26,219 nucleotides of DNA from JAFHCF01 sp048497495 (GCA_048497495.1 JAFHCF010000122.1:1-26219), one strand, 5' to 3'; shown: positions 1-8,725, numbered from the stretch's first letter. Program-made: numbers and translations. The notes: generated by a model not told the origin, from the sequence alone.

Positions 1-6
1 AGCCCA

Positions 7-28
7 CCCTCCGGCGCGCACCGGAGGG
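7..28 (-). terminator. hairpin just past the prs stop codon
   Basis: An 8-bp perfect stem (CCCTCCGG at 7-14, CCGGAGGG at 21-28) with a 6-nt loop lies 9 nt beyond the prs stop on the minus strand. No T-run follows before the window ends, so it could be a Rho-independent terminator cut by the edge or only a 3'-end stabilising hairpin. Confidence 0.4.
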
Positions 29-37
29 GCCTTCGCC

Positions 38-970
<933 letters not shown>

Positions 971-1058
971 CGTGAGCCTCTCGACGACGGGAGGCGGCCA
1001 GAGGCCGCTGCCCGGGAAGGACGACGGGCGTCGCCGACGGACGCCCTGGATCGCGGGC

Positions 1059-1087
1059 CTTGTAACAAGCTCGCCCGTCTCAGTAAA
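1059..1087 (-). promoter_or_regulatory. candidate sigma-70 promoter of prs
   Basis: On the minus strand TTTACT (1082-1087) and TACAAG (1059-1064) are separated by 17 bp; each matches 4 of 6 consensus bases. The predicted leader of about 80 nt holds two hairpins: GGGCGTC/GACGCCC (1026-1032 with 1040-1046) and GCGGCC/GGCCGC (994-999 with 1003-1008, 3-nt loop). Their role is unknown. Confidence 0.4.
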
Positions 1088-1121
1088 CCGACGTTCTCGC
1101 CCCTCTTCCGCGCCGGGCGGA

Positions 1122-1664
1122 TCAGGTCGCGGCGCGGGTCAGCCAGGCCTTGATGGCGCGCACCGCCCGGGTCGCCAGACGCCGCTCCGCATCGGTGTCG
1201 ACACCGCTCCACGGATCGCCGGCGGAGAGCTTGGACACCTCCTGCCCGACGATCCGGTGCACCTGCCGGCCGGCGGCGTCGTAGATCTCGTAGGTGAAGA
1301 TGATGTTGGCCGAGGTCTCGTAGCCGAGGGCGACGAAATGGCCCTGGACCCGGTAGGTCGCCGGGAGGTCGAGCCGATGCACCAACTCGATCCCGGCCTC
1401 CTTGGCCTGGGTGCGCAAGCGCTGATAGATGGCGTCGCCGACGGTCACCGGAAGGCCGGTGAAGGGCAGCATCTGGACGGTGACGTGGCCGGCGGGCGGC
1501 GGCGCCGTCAGGGGCGGCAGCCGGGTCCGACCGCTCAACAGCGCCCCGCTCTCCCCGGGGCCGTTGCCGCTCGCGCAGCCGGCGAGAAGACCGGCGCCGA
1601 GCACGGCGAGCCCGGCTCGGGCGAGAAGGGACCGGCGGCTGAGGCGGGTGTCGGAACGGGACAT
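1122..1664 (-). CDS. putative Tat-type lipoprotein, function unknown
   Basis: A 180-residue protein with a signal sequence that starts SRSDTRLSRRSLLARAG, followed by a hydrophobic stretch and a lipobox LAGC with the acceptor Cys at residue 30. The SRRSLL segment fits a twin-arginine signal, so it may be exported folded and then lipidated. I do not recognise the mature domain; it is mixed alpha/beta in appearance with no obvious catalytic motif. The reading frame stays open upstream to 1910, but ATG 1664 is chosen because it puts the signal peptide at the N-terminus; the upstream part is arginine-rich and overlaps pgeF. The gene lies 91 nt after pgeF in the same direction, in the cluster that encodes Lgt, the enzyme that would lipidate it. 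Confidence 0.8.
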   Translation of the reverse strand: MSRSDTRLSRRSLLARAGLAVLGAGLLAGCASGNGPGESGALLSGRTRLPPLTAPPPAGHVTVQMLPFTGLPVTVGDAIYQRLRTQAKEAGIELVHRLDLPATYRVQGHFVALGYETSANIIFTYEIYDAAGRQVHRIVGQEVSKLSAGDPWSGVDTDAERRLATRAVRAIKAWLTRAAT

Positions 1665-1755
1665 GGCGGCACGGCCTTCGCGGTGGAACGAGGGAACCCG
1701 TCGTCTGGAGCGAGATCTCATCGGCCGGACCGATTCAGCCCGACCGCAACATGCT

Positions 1756-2580
1756 CTAGCCGGAAACCGCGCCGGGGTCGAGACGGCGTGGCGTCTCGGG
1801 TCTCGATCGGTTCGTCGGGTGGAGCGCGACGCCCGAGACCAGCCGGCCGTAGTCGGGCTCGCGGCGATGGGTGGCGCGGCGATAGGAGTAGAAGCGCGCC
1901 TCGTCGCCATAGGTGCACAGCTCGAGCGACGCCGCGCGCCCGACGCCCGCCGCCTCGAGCCGCGTCACGATGAAGGCCGGCAGATCGAACATCGCGTGGC
2001 CCGGCCTCGGCGACGGCCGGAAGAAGCGGGCGTGGGCGGCGTCCTCGTCGGTGAACCGGGTCACGAACTCCGGCCCGACCTCGTAGGCCGCCGCCGAGAT
2101 CGTCGGCCCGAGCACCGCGACGATGTCGCCGCGCGCCGCGCCGAGCCCCTCCATCGCCGCCACCGTCGCCTCGATCACCCCGCCGATCGCCCCCTTCCAG
2201 CCGGCATGCGTCGCCCCGACCGCCCGACCGCGGGCGTCGGCGAAGAGGATCGGGCCGCAGTCGGCGGTGGCCACCGCGACGGCGAGGCCGGGGCGCGCCG
2301 TCACCACCGCGTCGGCATGCGGCCCCTCGCCGTGTGGCCAGGGTTCATCGACCACCACCACGTCGGGCGAGTGGACCTGATAGGGCATCGCCAGTCGATC
2401 GGGTTCGACGCCGAGCGCCCGGGCGACGCGGGCCCGGTTCTCCAGCACCGCGTCGCGGCCGTCGCGGGAGCCGAGACCGACGTTGAGGCTGCGGTAGACC
2501 CCGTCCGAGACCCCGCCGTCGCGGGTGAAGAAGCCATGGGCGATGCCGTCGAGGGCGGTGAGGAGATCGGAACGGATCAC
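1756..2580 (-). CDS. pgeF: PgeF/YfiH-family multicopper-oxidase-like purine nucleoside phosphorylase
   Basis: A 274-residue member of the DUF152/YfiH (LACC1-like) family. Members have been described as polyphenol oxidases, as zinc-dependent purine nucleoside phosphorylase/adenosine deaminases, and as peptidoglycan editing factors. The metal-site residues are present: His70 in YQVHSPD, Cys108 in TADCGP and His125 in THAGWKG. The start is GTG at 2580, which overlaps the midA stop in a GTGA tetranucleotide and begins the homologous region (IAHGFFTRDGGVS) with little extra sequence. It is cytosolic and translationally coupled to midA. The C-terminal 20 residues are Arg/Pro-rich beyond the usual family end. 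The family is certain; the physiological substrate is not settled by sequence. Confidence 0.93.
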   Translation of the reverse strand: MIRSDLLTALDGIAHGFFTRDGGVSDGVYRSLNVGLGSRDGRDAVLENRARVARALGVEPDRLAMPYQVHSPDVVVVDEPWPHGEGPHADAVVTARPGLAVAVATADCGPILFADARGRAVGATHAGWKGAIGGVIEATVAAMEGLGAARGDIVAVLGPTISAAAYEVGPEFVTRFTDEDAAHARFFRPSPRPGHAMFDLPAFIVTRLEAAGVGRAASLELCTYGDEARFYSYRRATHRREPDYGRLVSGVALHPTNRSRPETPRRLDPGAVSG

Positions 2581-3692
2581 GGTGAGACGGGTCCTGTGGG
2601 GGAAGGCGGCGTGAAGCCGGGCGGCACGATGCCGGGTGGCGTGACGGCGACGACCTTGAACAGCGAGCCCATCTCTTCCGGCGCGACGAGGCGGGTCACC
2701 TGCGACACCAGCTCGGCGCGGGTCGCCTCGTCCTTGTCGGCGCCGAGCCGGCCGGCCCGTTCGGCGAGCCCGAGGACGAGGAGGAAGGCCCCCTGCTCGA
2801 TCGGCCCGTGGACGGCGGCGCCGGCGCGGCGCGCCACCTGCGCCAGGACGGCGAAGTCGACATGGGCGGTGAGATCGGCCTCGCCCGGCCGACCGAGCGT
2901 GTCGACGTGGGTGTGGGCCCGGATCGCCTGGAACGTGTCGCCGAAGGCGGGGCCGGAATAGCCGTAGTCGATGGCGACGACGAGGCCGCCGTCGGCGGCG
3001 ACGCGGGCGGCGAGCGCCGCCATCACCTCCACCGCGACCGGCGCCACCTCGAGGATCGACCCGTCCTCGCCCGGTCCCAGGCTCGCCGGCACCGCGCCCG
3101 CCGGCAGCATCGTGGTGCCGAGGCCGAAGGCGAGCTCACCCGAGGCGTCGAGCCCGACCACACGCTCGTGCCAGGCGCCGTCGCGCCGTTCGAACTGGCG
3201 GATCGGCAGGGCGTCGAAGAACTCGTTGGCCACCACCAGCAGCGGCCCCGGCGGCAGGGTGTCGAGCCGATCGTGCCAATGGGGCCTCAGTGGCAGGCCC
3301 GCCAGCGTCGCCGCCTGTCGGGCGCGCAGCCTCGGGCTGGTCTCTACCAGATGCAGCCGCGCCGCCGAGAAGAACGCCGGCACCCGCCGCGCCACCCGCA
3401 GCAGATCGGCCATCAGCGTGCCACGCCCCGGGCCGAACTCGACCAGATTGAACGGCGCCGGGCGTCCGAGCCGCTCCCAGGTCTCGACCACGAAGGCGCC
3501 GATCATCTCGCCGAACATCTGCGAGACCTCCGGCGCGGTGATGAAGTCGCCGGCTTCACCGAAGGGCTCGCGCGCCATGTAATAGCCGTGCTCGGGATCG
3601 CCGAGGCACATTCCCATATAGTCGAACACCGCCATCGGCCCGTTCAGGCGGACGAGCGCCTTGATCCGGTGCTCGAGCGGTGTCGGGCTCAT
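2577..3692 (-). CDS. class I SAM-dependent methyltransferase, MidA/NDUFAF7 family
   Basis: A 371-residue protein of the DUF185 family. The mitochondrial member NDUFAF7 symmetrically dimethylates an arginine in a complex I subunit (NDUFS2); a role in NADH dehydrogenase assembly is the natural inference here. The SAM-binding motif I is VEFGPGRGTL (84-93), preceded by the family block GDFITAPEVSQMFGEMIG (48-65); NEFFDALPIRQ and AIDYGY follow further on. ATG 3692 overlaps the lgt stop (ATGA), and the stop overlaps the GTG of pgeF, so the three are tightly coupled. The same frame stays open far upstream through lgt, but only this segment matches a family. The last 25 residues are Pro-rich. Confidence 0.93.
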   Translation of the reverse strand: MSPTPLEHRIKALVRLNGPMAVFDYMGMCLGDPEHGYYMAREPFGEAGDFITAPEVSQMFGEMIGAFVVETWERLGRPAPFNLVEFGPGRGTLMADLLRVARRVPAFFSAARLHLVETSPRLRARQAATLAGLPLRPHWHDRLDTLPPGPLLVVANEFFDALPIRQFERRDGAWHERVVGLDASGELAFGLGTTMLPAGAVPASLGPGEDGSILEVAPVAVEVMAALAARVAADGGLVVAIDYGYSGPAFGDTFQAIRAHTHVDTLGRPGEADLTAHVDFAVLAQVARRAGAAVHGPIEQGAFLLVLGLAERAGRLGADKDEATRAELVSQVTRLVAPEEMGSLFKVVAVTPPGIVPPGFTPPSPTGPVSP

Positions 3693-4516
3693 GGGGTCCG
3701 GCTCCGATCGCGCCGGACCGCCCAGGCGTAGAGGGCGAAGCCGAGGATCACCATCGGCAGCGACAGCACCTGTCCCATGGTGACGCCGCCGGCGAGATAG
3801 CCGACCTGGATGTCGGGTTCGCGGAAGAATTCGACGATGAAGCGGGCGATGCCGTAGCCCATGGCGAAGACCCCGGCGAGCGCCCCCGGCGTCTTCAGGA
3901 TCGCCGTGCGATGGACGAGATGGGCGATGATGGCGAAGAGCACGACGCCCTCGAGCGCCGCCTCGTAGAGCTGGCTGGGATGGCGCGGATCGGGACCGGC
4001 ATAGGGAAAGACCATGGCCCAGGCGACGTCGGTCGTCCGCCCCCACAATTCGGCATTGATGAAATTGGCGATCCGCCCGAAGAACAGCCCGATCGGCGCC
4101 GCCGCGGCGAATAGATCGAACAGCGTCAGGAACGAGAAGCCGCGCCCGCGCGCGAAGATCACCATCGCCACCACCGAGCCGAGGAGGCCGCCGTGGAAGG
4201 CCATGCCGCCCTTCCACAACATCGGGATCTCGGTCGGATGCTCGAGATAATGGGAGAGGTTGTAGAACAGCACGTAGCCGACGCGACCGCCGAGGACGAT
4301 GCCGAGCGTCGCCCACAACACGAAGTCGTCGAGTTCGGCGGGCGTCGGCCGGCCGACCGCCCCCCACAGGCGCGGGCTTTCGACCAGCTTCCGGAGATAC
4401 CACCAGCCGATCAGGATGCCGGCGATATAGGCGAGCGCGTACCACCGGATGGCCAGCGGGCCGAACTGGAGCGCGATCGGATCGATCGCCGGAAACGGCA
4501 GGGCGAAGAGCGGCAT
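3689..4516 (-). CDS. lgt: phosphatidylglycerol:prolipoprotein diacylglyceryl transferase
   Basis: A 275-residue polytopic inner-membrane enzyme that transfers diacylglycerol from phosphatidylglycerol to the lipobox Cys of prolipoproteins. The Lgt signature is intact: GGRVGYVLFY (76-85), HGGLLG with His108, GRIANFINAELWGR (147-160) and HPSQLYEA (179-186), with RFIVEFFREPD near the C-terminus. About seven hydrophobic segments are visible. ATG 4516 gives the normal N-terminus (ALPFPAIDPIALQFGPLAIRWYALAY); an in-frame extension to 4588 is Arg/Ser-rich and unlike the family. It heads the lgt-midA-pgeF cluster and is divergent from the UbiK-like gene; a weak promoter candidate is at 4567-4595. Confidence 0.96.
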   Translation of the reverse strand: MPLFALPFPAIDPIALQFGPLAIRWYALAYIAGILIGWWYLRKLVESPRLWGAVGRPTPAELDDFVLWATLGIVLGGRVGYVLFYNLSHYLEHPTEIPMLWKGGMAFHGGLLGSVVAMVIFARGRGFSFLTLFDLFAAAAPIGLFFGRIANFINAELWGRTTDVAWAMVFPYAGPDPRHPSQLYEAALEGVVLFAIIAHLVHRTAILKTPGALAGVFAMGYGIARFIVEFFREPDIQVGYLAGGVTMGQVLSLPMVILGFALYAWAVRRDRSRTP

Positions 4517-4566
4517 ACTCGGGGATCTCGAAGGCTGGGAGAACGCGGGGCGTCGGGTGCCGAGCG

Positions 4567-4595
4567 ACAGTGGGGCGCGTCGCCGCACCCGTCAA
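4567..4595 (-). promoter_or_regulatory. weak candidate promoter for lgt
   Basis: On the minus strand TTGACG (4590-4595, 5/6 to consensus) stands 17 bp from CACTGT (4567-4572, poor -10). It is the best -35-like hexamer I found in the divergent lgt/ubiK gap, 51 nt or more before the lgt ATG. Confidence 0.3.
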
Positions 4596-4677
4596 GCAGC
4601 ACACCGTCGCGCGGCAGGCCGATCCCATCATCCGATCGCGGCCACGATGGGGCGAGGGCGCGCGGCGCCCCCGCCCC

Positions 4678-4706
4678 TTGCGGGGCCCCGTCCGACACCC
4701 CATAAC
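4678..4706 (+). promoter_or_regulatory. candidate promoter for the UbiK-like and DUF523 genes
   Basis: TTGCGG (4678-4683) and CATAAC (4701-4706) are 17 bp apart on the plus strand, about 50 nt before the ATG at 4759. Each hexamer matches 3-4 consensus bases. Confidence 0.35.
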
Positions 4707-4758
4707 CAAGGGAACGACGGGAGGCCGCCGCCCCCATCCGCGAACGGAGCCGGACCCC

Positions 4759-5079
4759 ATGACCCAGACTTCCAACCGCTTCTTCGACGATGTCGCCAAG
4801 CTCGTCACCGACGCCGCCGGCGTCGCCCAGGGCATGGCCCGCGAGGTCGAGACCGCCGTCAAGGCCCGCGCCGAGGGCTTCGTCGCCGACATGGACCTGG
4901 TCAAGCGCGAGGACTGGGACGTCGTGCGCGACATGGTGGTCAAGGCCCGCGAGGAGAACGAGGCGCTGAAGGCCCGCATCGCCGCGCTGGAGGAACGCCT
5001 CGCCGCGCTCGAGGGCAACAAGAGCCCGATCGCCCAGACGCTGATCGCCGGCGACCCGTCCGGTCCCGCCGTCGGCTGA
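4759..5079 (+). CDS. UbiK/BMFP-family accessory protein (COG2960)
   Basis: A 106-residue protein. The N-terminal half (NRFFDDVAKLVTDAAGVAQGMAREV...) is an amphipathic helix and residues about 60-90 (VKAREENEALKARIAALEERLAALEG) are a clear trimeric-type coiled coil, the hallmark of the UbiK/BMFP family. Family members assist the ubiquinone-synthesis complex in E. coli and show membrane fusogenic activity in Brucella (BMFP). The frame is open upstream from 4570, but that part is Arg/Pro-rich; ATG 4759 has GGAGC upstream and fits the family start. It ends 8 nt before the DUF523 gene, so the two are probably one transcript. Whether it acts in ubiquinone synthesis here is inference. Confidence 0.88.
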   Translation: MTQTSNRFFDDVAKLVTDAAGVAQGMAREVETAVKARAEGFVADMDLVKREDWDVVRDMVVKAREENEALKARIAALEERLAALEGNKSPIAQTLIAGDPSGPAVG

Positions 5080-5087
5080 GCCCGACG

Positions 5088-5585
5088 ATGGAGCGCATCC
5101 TCGTCTCCGCCTGCCTGATCGGCTGGCCGGTCCGCTACGACGGCGCCGCCAAGACGCTCGCCGATCCGCGCCTCGCCCGTTGGGCCGAGGAAGGACGGCT
5201 GGTGCCCTTCTGCCCGGAGACCGCCGGCGGCCTCGCCACCCCGCGCGCCCCCGCCGAGATCGCCCCCGGCGCCACCGCCGAGACGGTGCGGAGCGGCGAC
5301 GGCCGCATCCTCGACGCCGACGGCGGCGACCACACGGCGGCCTTCCTCGAGGGTGCCCGCGTCGCCGTGGCGACCGCCCGGGTGCGCGGCTGCCGCTATG
5401 CGCTCCTGACCGAGGGCAGTCCCTCCTGCGGCGTCGACTTCGTCGCCGACGGCACCTTCTCGGGCAGACGCGAGGCTGGGGAAGGGGTGACGGCGAGCGC
5501 GCTGCGCGCCGCTGGCCTCGAGGTCTTCTCCTCCCTCGACATCGACGCGCTCGCCGCCCGGATCGGCGCCCGGACGGACGATTGA
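5088..5585 (+). CDS. DUF523 family protein (YbbK-like)
   Basis: A 165-residue cytosolic protein with the DUF523 conserved blocks: ILVSACLIGWPVRYDG (Cys9), FCPETAGGLATPRAPAEI, a Cys in RVRGCRYALL, and TEGSPSCGVDF. The invariant cysteines suggest a metal or Fe-S site, but the family's biochemical role is not established. ATG 5088 is chosen because the conserved block begins at residue 4; the long in-frame upstream extension (to 4449) runs across the UbiK-like gene in another frame. The gene follows that gene by 8 nt. Confidence 0.88.
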   Translation: MERILVSACLIGWPVRYDGAAKTLADPRLARWAEEGRLVPFCPETAGGLATPRAPAEIAPGATAETVRSGDGRILDADGGDHTAAFLEGARVAVATARVRGCRYALLTEGSPSCGVDFVADGTFSGRREAGEGVTASALRAAGLEVFSSLDIDALAARIGARTDD

Positions 5586-5856
5586 GGCCGCCGATCGCCC
5601 GTCGGATCGGCCGCGAGCCCTGATTCGTCCACATTTTTCGACGTCGCTGTGACGAAACACGGGTCGCCTGCGAGATATCGACCCCTATACTGGTGGCAGA
5701 GAGATTCGTGTCGTCCGTATGCAGTCTTTCTGCGGGAGAATCTCCGTCGCGTGCTCTTCGATCCGGCGTTCTTCGTGCGTCGTCTCGGTTCGATGGTCCG
5801 CCTTCGTGTCGCGTATCCCCGTGTCCGATCTTTCCTCACACGCGAGAACCCGCTCG

Positions 5857-6357
5857 ATGAGCCTGATCGAATTCGAAATCGAACGAAACTCCAATCCGGT
5901 GGACGTCATCGAACACGTCGCCGCGCTCGAGGATTGGATGTTCGAACGTTCCGGCGCCGACGAGATCACCATCTCGATCACCGGCAGGTGGTGCGAATAT
6001 CACGTCTCCTTCTCCTGGATGGAGGACGTCGAGGCGCTGCATCTGGCCTGCGCCTTCGACCTCAAGGTGACCGAGCCGCGCCGCTCCGAGGTGATGCGCC
6101 TGCTCACCCTGGTCAACGAACAGATGTGGCTCGGCCATTTCGATCTGTGGTCCGGCGACGGACTGGTGATGTATCGCCATGCGCTGCTGCTCGCCGGCGG
6201 CGCCGAACCCTCGGCGCGCCAGGTCGAGGCGATGCTGACCGCCGCCATCGAGGGCTGCGATCGCTATTATCAGGCCTTCCAATTCGTCGTCTGGGCCGGC
6301 CGCTCGGCGCAGGAATCGCTGGAAGGCGCTCTCTTCGAAACCGCGGGGGAAGCATGA
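5857..6357 (+). CDS. YbjN domain-containing protein (type III secretion chaperone-like fold)
   Basis: A 166-residue YbjN-family protein. Family features seen are the beta strands around ISITGRWCEYHVSFSWMEDVEALHLACAFD, the helix RRSEVMRLLTLVNEQMWLGHFDLW and the C-terminal helix bundle ending VVWAGRSAQESLEGALFET. The function of the family is not well defined; in alphaproteobacteria it is regularly found next to proC. The ATG at 5857 opens the homologous part; the upstream extension to 5719 is Ser/Arg-rich. The stop overlaps the proC start (ATGA), so translation is coupled. The 271 nt before the gene are pyrimidine-rich; they contain TATACT at 5686-5691 but no good -35 at the normal distance, leaving an untranslated leader of about 160 nt if it is used. 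Confidence 0.9.
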   Translation: MSLIEFEIERNSNPVDVIEHVAALEDWMFERSGADEITISITGRWCEYHVSFSWMEDVEALHLACAFDLKVTEPRRSEVMRLLTLVNEQMWLGHFDLWSGDGLVMYRHALLLAGGAEPSARQVEAMLTAAIEGCDRYYQAFQFVVWAGRSAQESLEGALFETAGEA

Positions 6358-7178
6358 CCGTCGATCTCGAGACCGCCGCGCCGTTGGTGCTCGTCGGCGC
6401 CGGCAAGATGGGCGGCGCCATGCTGGTGGGCTGGCTCGATCGCGGCCTTCCCGCCGACGGCGTCGTGGTGATCGAGCCGCGCCCCTCCGACGAGTTGCTC
6501 GAGCTGCTCGCCGCGCGCGGCGTCCGCCACGAGACCACCGCGCCCGCCGGCCTGACGGCCCGCACCATGGTGGTGGCGGTCAAGCCGCAGGTGCTCGGCG
6601 ACGTCCTGCCGCCGCTCGGCCCCCTCGTCGGGGACGAGACGGTGGTCGTCTCGGTGGTCGCCGGCAAGACCATCGCCGCCTTCGAGGCCGGGCTCGGGGC
6701 GAAGCGCGTGGTGCGCACCATCCCCAACACCCCGTCGCAGGTCGGGCGCGGCATCACCGCCGCCGTGGCGAGCCCCGCGGTCGCCGCCGCCGATCGCGAT
6801 CTCGTCTCCGCCCTTCTCGCCGCCATCGGCGAGGTCGAGTGGGTCGAGCAGGAGAGCGACATCGACCTCGTCACCGCCGTCTCCGGCTCGGGTCCGGCCT
6901 ATGTCTTCCACATGGTCGAGGCCCTCGCCTCAGCCGGCGCCGCCGCCGGTCTCGCCCCCGACCTCGCCCTGCGCCTCGCCCGCGCCACGGTGGAGGGCGC
7001 CGGCGAACTGCTCTGGCAGTCGCCGGAGAGCCCCGAAACGCTCCGGAAGAACGTCACCTCGCCCGGCGGCACCACCGCTGCGGCGCTGGCCGTGTTGATG
7101 GGCGAGCCCGGATTGACCGAGCTGATGACCGAGGCGGTCGCCGCCGCCGCGAAGCGCTCGCGCGAGCTGGCGGGCTGA
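6354..7178 (+). CDS. proC: pyrroline-5-carboxylate reductase
   Basis: A 274-residue NAD(P)H-dependent enzyme for the last step of proline synthesis (P5C to L-proline). The Rossmann motif LVLVGAGKMGGAM opens the protein, VAVKPQ and VVSVVAGKTI follow, RTIPNTPSQVGRG carries the conserved mid-region, and the C-terminal catalytic/dimer block reads SGSGPAYVFHMVEALA and TSPGGTTAAALAVL. ATG 6354 overlaps the YbjN-gene stop by 4 nt; the frame is open upstream but that belongs to the YbjN coding region in another phase. It ends 24 nt before the convergent GST gene. Confidence 0.96.
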   Translation: MTVDLETAAPLVLVGAGKMGGAMLVGWLDRGLPADGVVVIEPRPSDELLELLAARGVRHETTAPAGLTARTMVVAVKPQVLGDVLPPLGPLVGDETVVVSVVAGKTIAAFEAGLGAKRVVRTIPNTPSQVGRGITAAVASPAVAAADRDLVSALLAAIGEVEWVEQESDIDLVTAVSGSGPAYVFHMVEALASAGAAAGLAPDLALRLARATVEGAGELLWQSPESPETLRKNVTSPGGTTAAALAVLMGEPGLTELMTEAVAAAAKRSRELAG

Positions 7179-7185
7179 GCCCGCC
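7169..7185 (+). terminator. stem-loop with the proC stop codon as its loop
   Basis: GGCGGGC (7169-7175) and GCCCGCC (7179-7185) form a perfect 7-bp stem whose 3-nt loop is the proC TGA. It sits in the 24-nt gap to the convergent GST gene. No T-run follows, so a true terminator role is uncertain. Confidence 0.35.
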
Positions 7186-7202
7186 CACCGCGCGGCCCGC
7201 GC

Positions 7203-7835
7203 TCACTCCGCCTTCTGCTTCGCCGTCAGCTCCGCGTCGATCGCGTCGGCGCGTGCCTTGGCCGGCCGCGCCTCGATGCGGGCGACGTAGGCCGCGATCT
7301 CCGGGGTCGCCGGCACCAGAGCGAAACGGGTGAGCCAGATCAGCGCCGGCCCCCACAACCCGTCGGCGATGGTGAAGCGCTCGCCGAGGAACCACGGCCC
7401 CTTCGACACCTGCGCGACCACGGCCGCCATCACCTGATCGTAGGAGCCGTAGGCGGCGGTGCTCGGCGGCGGATCGGGCCATTTCATCACATTCTGCAAC
7501 ACCGCCGGCTCGACGCAGTCGCCGTAGAAGAACAGCCAGCGCAAGAGGTCGGCGCGCAGCGGATCGCCCGGCAGGGGCGTCAGCCCCGTCTCGGGAAAGA
7601 GCTCGCCGAGATAGAGCGTGATCGCCCCCTGCTCGGTCACCACCGCCTCGCCGTGGCGGATCGCCGGCACCTTGCCCATCGGGTTGATCGCCAGATAGTC
7701 CGCCGCCTTGTGCTCGCCTCGGGCGAAGGAGAGAGGGTGCAGCCGGTAGGGCACCCCCAACTCCTCGATCAGGTAGAGCATGCAGCTCGACCGGGTGTTG
7801 GGCGCATGGAAGAAGGTGAAGTCGCGTGTGGCCAT
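7203..7835 (-). CDS. glutathione S-transferase family protein
   Basis: A 210-residue cytosolic GST-like protein. Residues about 1-80 form the thioredoxin-like domain (FTFFHAPNTRSSCMLYLIEELG; cis-Pro in MGKVPAI; TEQGAITLYL, where most GSTs have ES-AI), and about 90-200 the helical domain with FLGERFTIADGLWGPAL. Ser/Cys residues near 15-18 are possible catalytic residues. ATG 7835 begins the fold directly; the frame stays open upstream across the neighbouring gene but is not used. It has its own well-formed promoter (7885-7913). Substrate unknown. Convergent with proC. Confidence 0.92.
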   Translation of the reverse strand: MATRDFTFFHAPNTRSSCMLYLIEELGVPYRLHPLSFARGEHKAADYLAINPMGKVPAIRHGEAVVTEQGAITLYLGELFPETGLTPLPGDPLRADLLRWLFFYGDCVEPAVLQNVMKWPDPPPSTAAYGSYDQVMAAVVAQVSKGPWFLGERFTIADGLWGPALIWLTRFALVPATPEIAAYVARIEARPAKARADAIDAELTAKQKAE

Positions 7836-7884
7836 GGTCTCTCCCCCGCGCGCGGTCTTCCGACCCGTCGCGATCATGTCGGGC

Positions 7885-7913
7885 ACACTAGAACATAGAG
7901 AGAACATTGGCAA
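7885..7913 (-). promoter_or_regulatory. promoter of the GST gene with direct repeats in the spacer
   Basis: On the minus strand TTGCCA (7908-7913, 5/6 to consensus) is 17 bp from TAGTGT (7885-7890). The spacer is filled by two copies of AGAACAT (plus-strand reading, 7890-7896 and 7901-7907) whose starts are 11 bp apart, one helical turn. Such placement fits a repressor or activator site. The predicted start is about 40-45 nt before the ATG. Confidence 0.5.
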
Positions 7914-7981
7914 GCCGCCGTTCCACCGGCGCACCGCCATGAGGGGCGGTGCCGGGGCGTCACGGGAGCGGCCTCGGCGCA

Positions 7982-8482
7982 TCAGCGATGAACGAACGTC
8001 ATCTGCACGGCGCAGTCGCTGTGGGCGGCGTTCTCGGCCGGGTGAACCGCGACCACCACCGCCCGCTGGGCGATACCGGCCGAGATCTGATCGAACTGGA
8101 TCAATCCGGTCAGCCTCCGGGTCAGCTTCGGCGTCTTCTCGATCATGGTGAAGTCGAAGGGGCTGGTGGTGCCCGAGACCACCAACGTGACATCCATCCC
8201 CCGATCGATTCTGCGGATCGACCGATCGCGGGTGATGAGGTTGCCGCCGAGATTGCGGGTCGCCAACCGCCCCGTCGCCCCGGTGGACGTCGGCGTCACC
8301 ACGAGGGTTCCCAGATGTTGCTCGATCCGGCCGCCGAGCCCGGGCAGGCCACCCTCGAACACCACTTGGCAGGTCTCCGTGCCCGCCACCGTGTAACTGC
8401 CGCTGAGCCGCGGCGCCGCCTCGGCCGGCAGGGCGGCGAGGAATGCGAGCGCGAAGGCCGTCGATCCGAGAAGCGTCTTCAT
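7982..8482 (-). CDS. secreted/periplasmic protein of unknown function
   Basis: A 166-residue protein. Residues 1-22 are a Sec signal peptide (MKTLLGSTAFALAFLAALPAEA, likely cut at AEA|AP). The mature part is beta-rich, has two Cys residues (in TETCQVVF and HSDCAVQM) that could form a disulfide, and ends TFVHR. I do not recognise a family. ATG 8482 is chosen over an in-frame start 7 codons upstream because it has GGGAG at suitable distance and a normal signal peptide. An inverted repeat lies upstream (8509-8528). Confidence 0.75.
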   Translation of the reverse strand: MKTLLGSTAFALAFLAALPAEAAPRLSGSYTVAGTETCQVVFEGGLPGLGGRIEQHLGTLVVTPTSTGATGRLATRNLGGNLITRDRSIRRIDRGMDVTLVVSGTTSPFDFTMIEKTPKLTRRLTGLIQFDQISAGIAQRAVVVAVHPAENAAHSDCAVQMTFVHR

Positions 8483-8508
8483 GACGAAGCTCCCTGTTCT
8501 CATCGAGT

Positions 8509-8528
8509 GCGGTCGCGATCACGACCGC
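8509..8528. repeat. inverted repeat upstream of the secreted-protein gene
   Basis: GCGGTCG (8509-8515) and CGACCGC (8522-8528) flank a 6-nt loop, with a further GAGT/ACTC pair outside it after a 3-nt bulge. It is 27-46 nt before the minus-strand ATG at 8482 and may be an operator or a leader hairpin. It lies in the 384-nt gap 8483-8866; the remainder of that gap up to 8690 shows nothing I can name. Confidence 0.4.
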
Positions 8529-8696
8529 GGTACTCGTCGTCGATGGAGATGGTATCGCGAAGGGCGCGTCGGCAGTGGGAGATTTGCGCAAGCGAGCAGC
8601 CGATCCGCCTGGTGAGTGGACCTCATCGTCGCCCCCGCCGCCCACCTCGACGGCGCCGGTGAGGCCCGGCGATGCCCGAAACGACGGCCGAATTCC

Positions 8697-8725
8697 TTGC
8701 GCTTTTCCCCCCTCGGTGCTATGAG
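8697..8725 (+). promoter_or_regulatory. candidate promoter of the rplY-pth transcript
   Basis: TTGCGC (8697-8702) and TATGAG (8720-8725) are 17 bp apart on the plus strand. The predicted start near 8732 leaves a leader of about 135 nt before rplY that holds a possible leader peptide, a hairpin and an intrinsic terminator. Confidence 0.4.

Noticed and set aside
2577..5660. A continuous 1027-codon minus-strand frame
   Set aside because: Only the 2577-3692 part matches a family (MidA). The rest is the wrong phase of lgt and of the plus-strand genes, and is Arg/Gly/Pro-rich, as expected for non-coding frames in GC-rich DNA.
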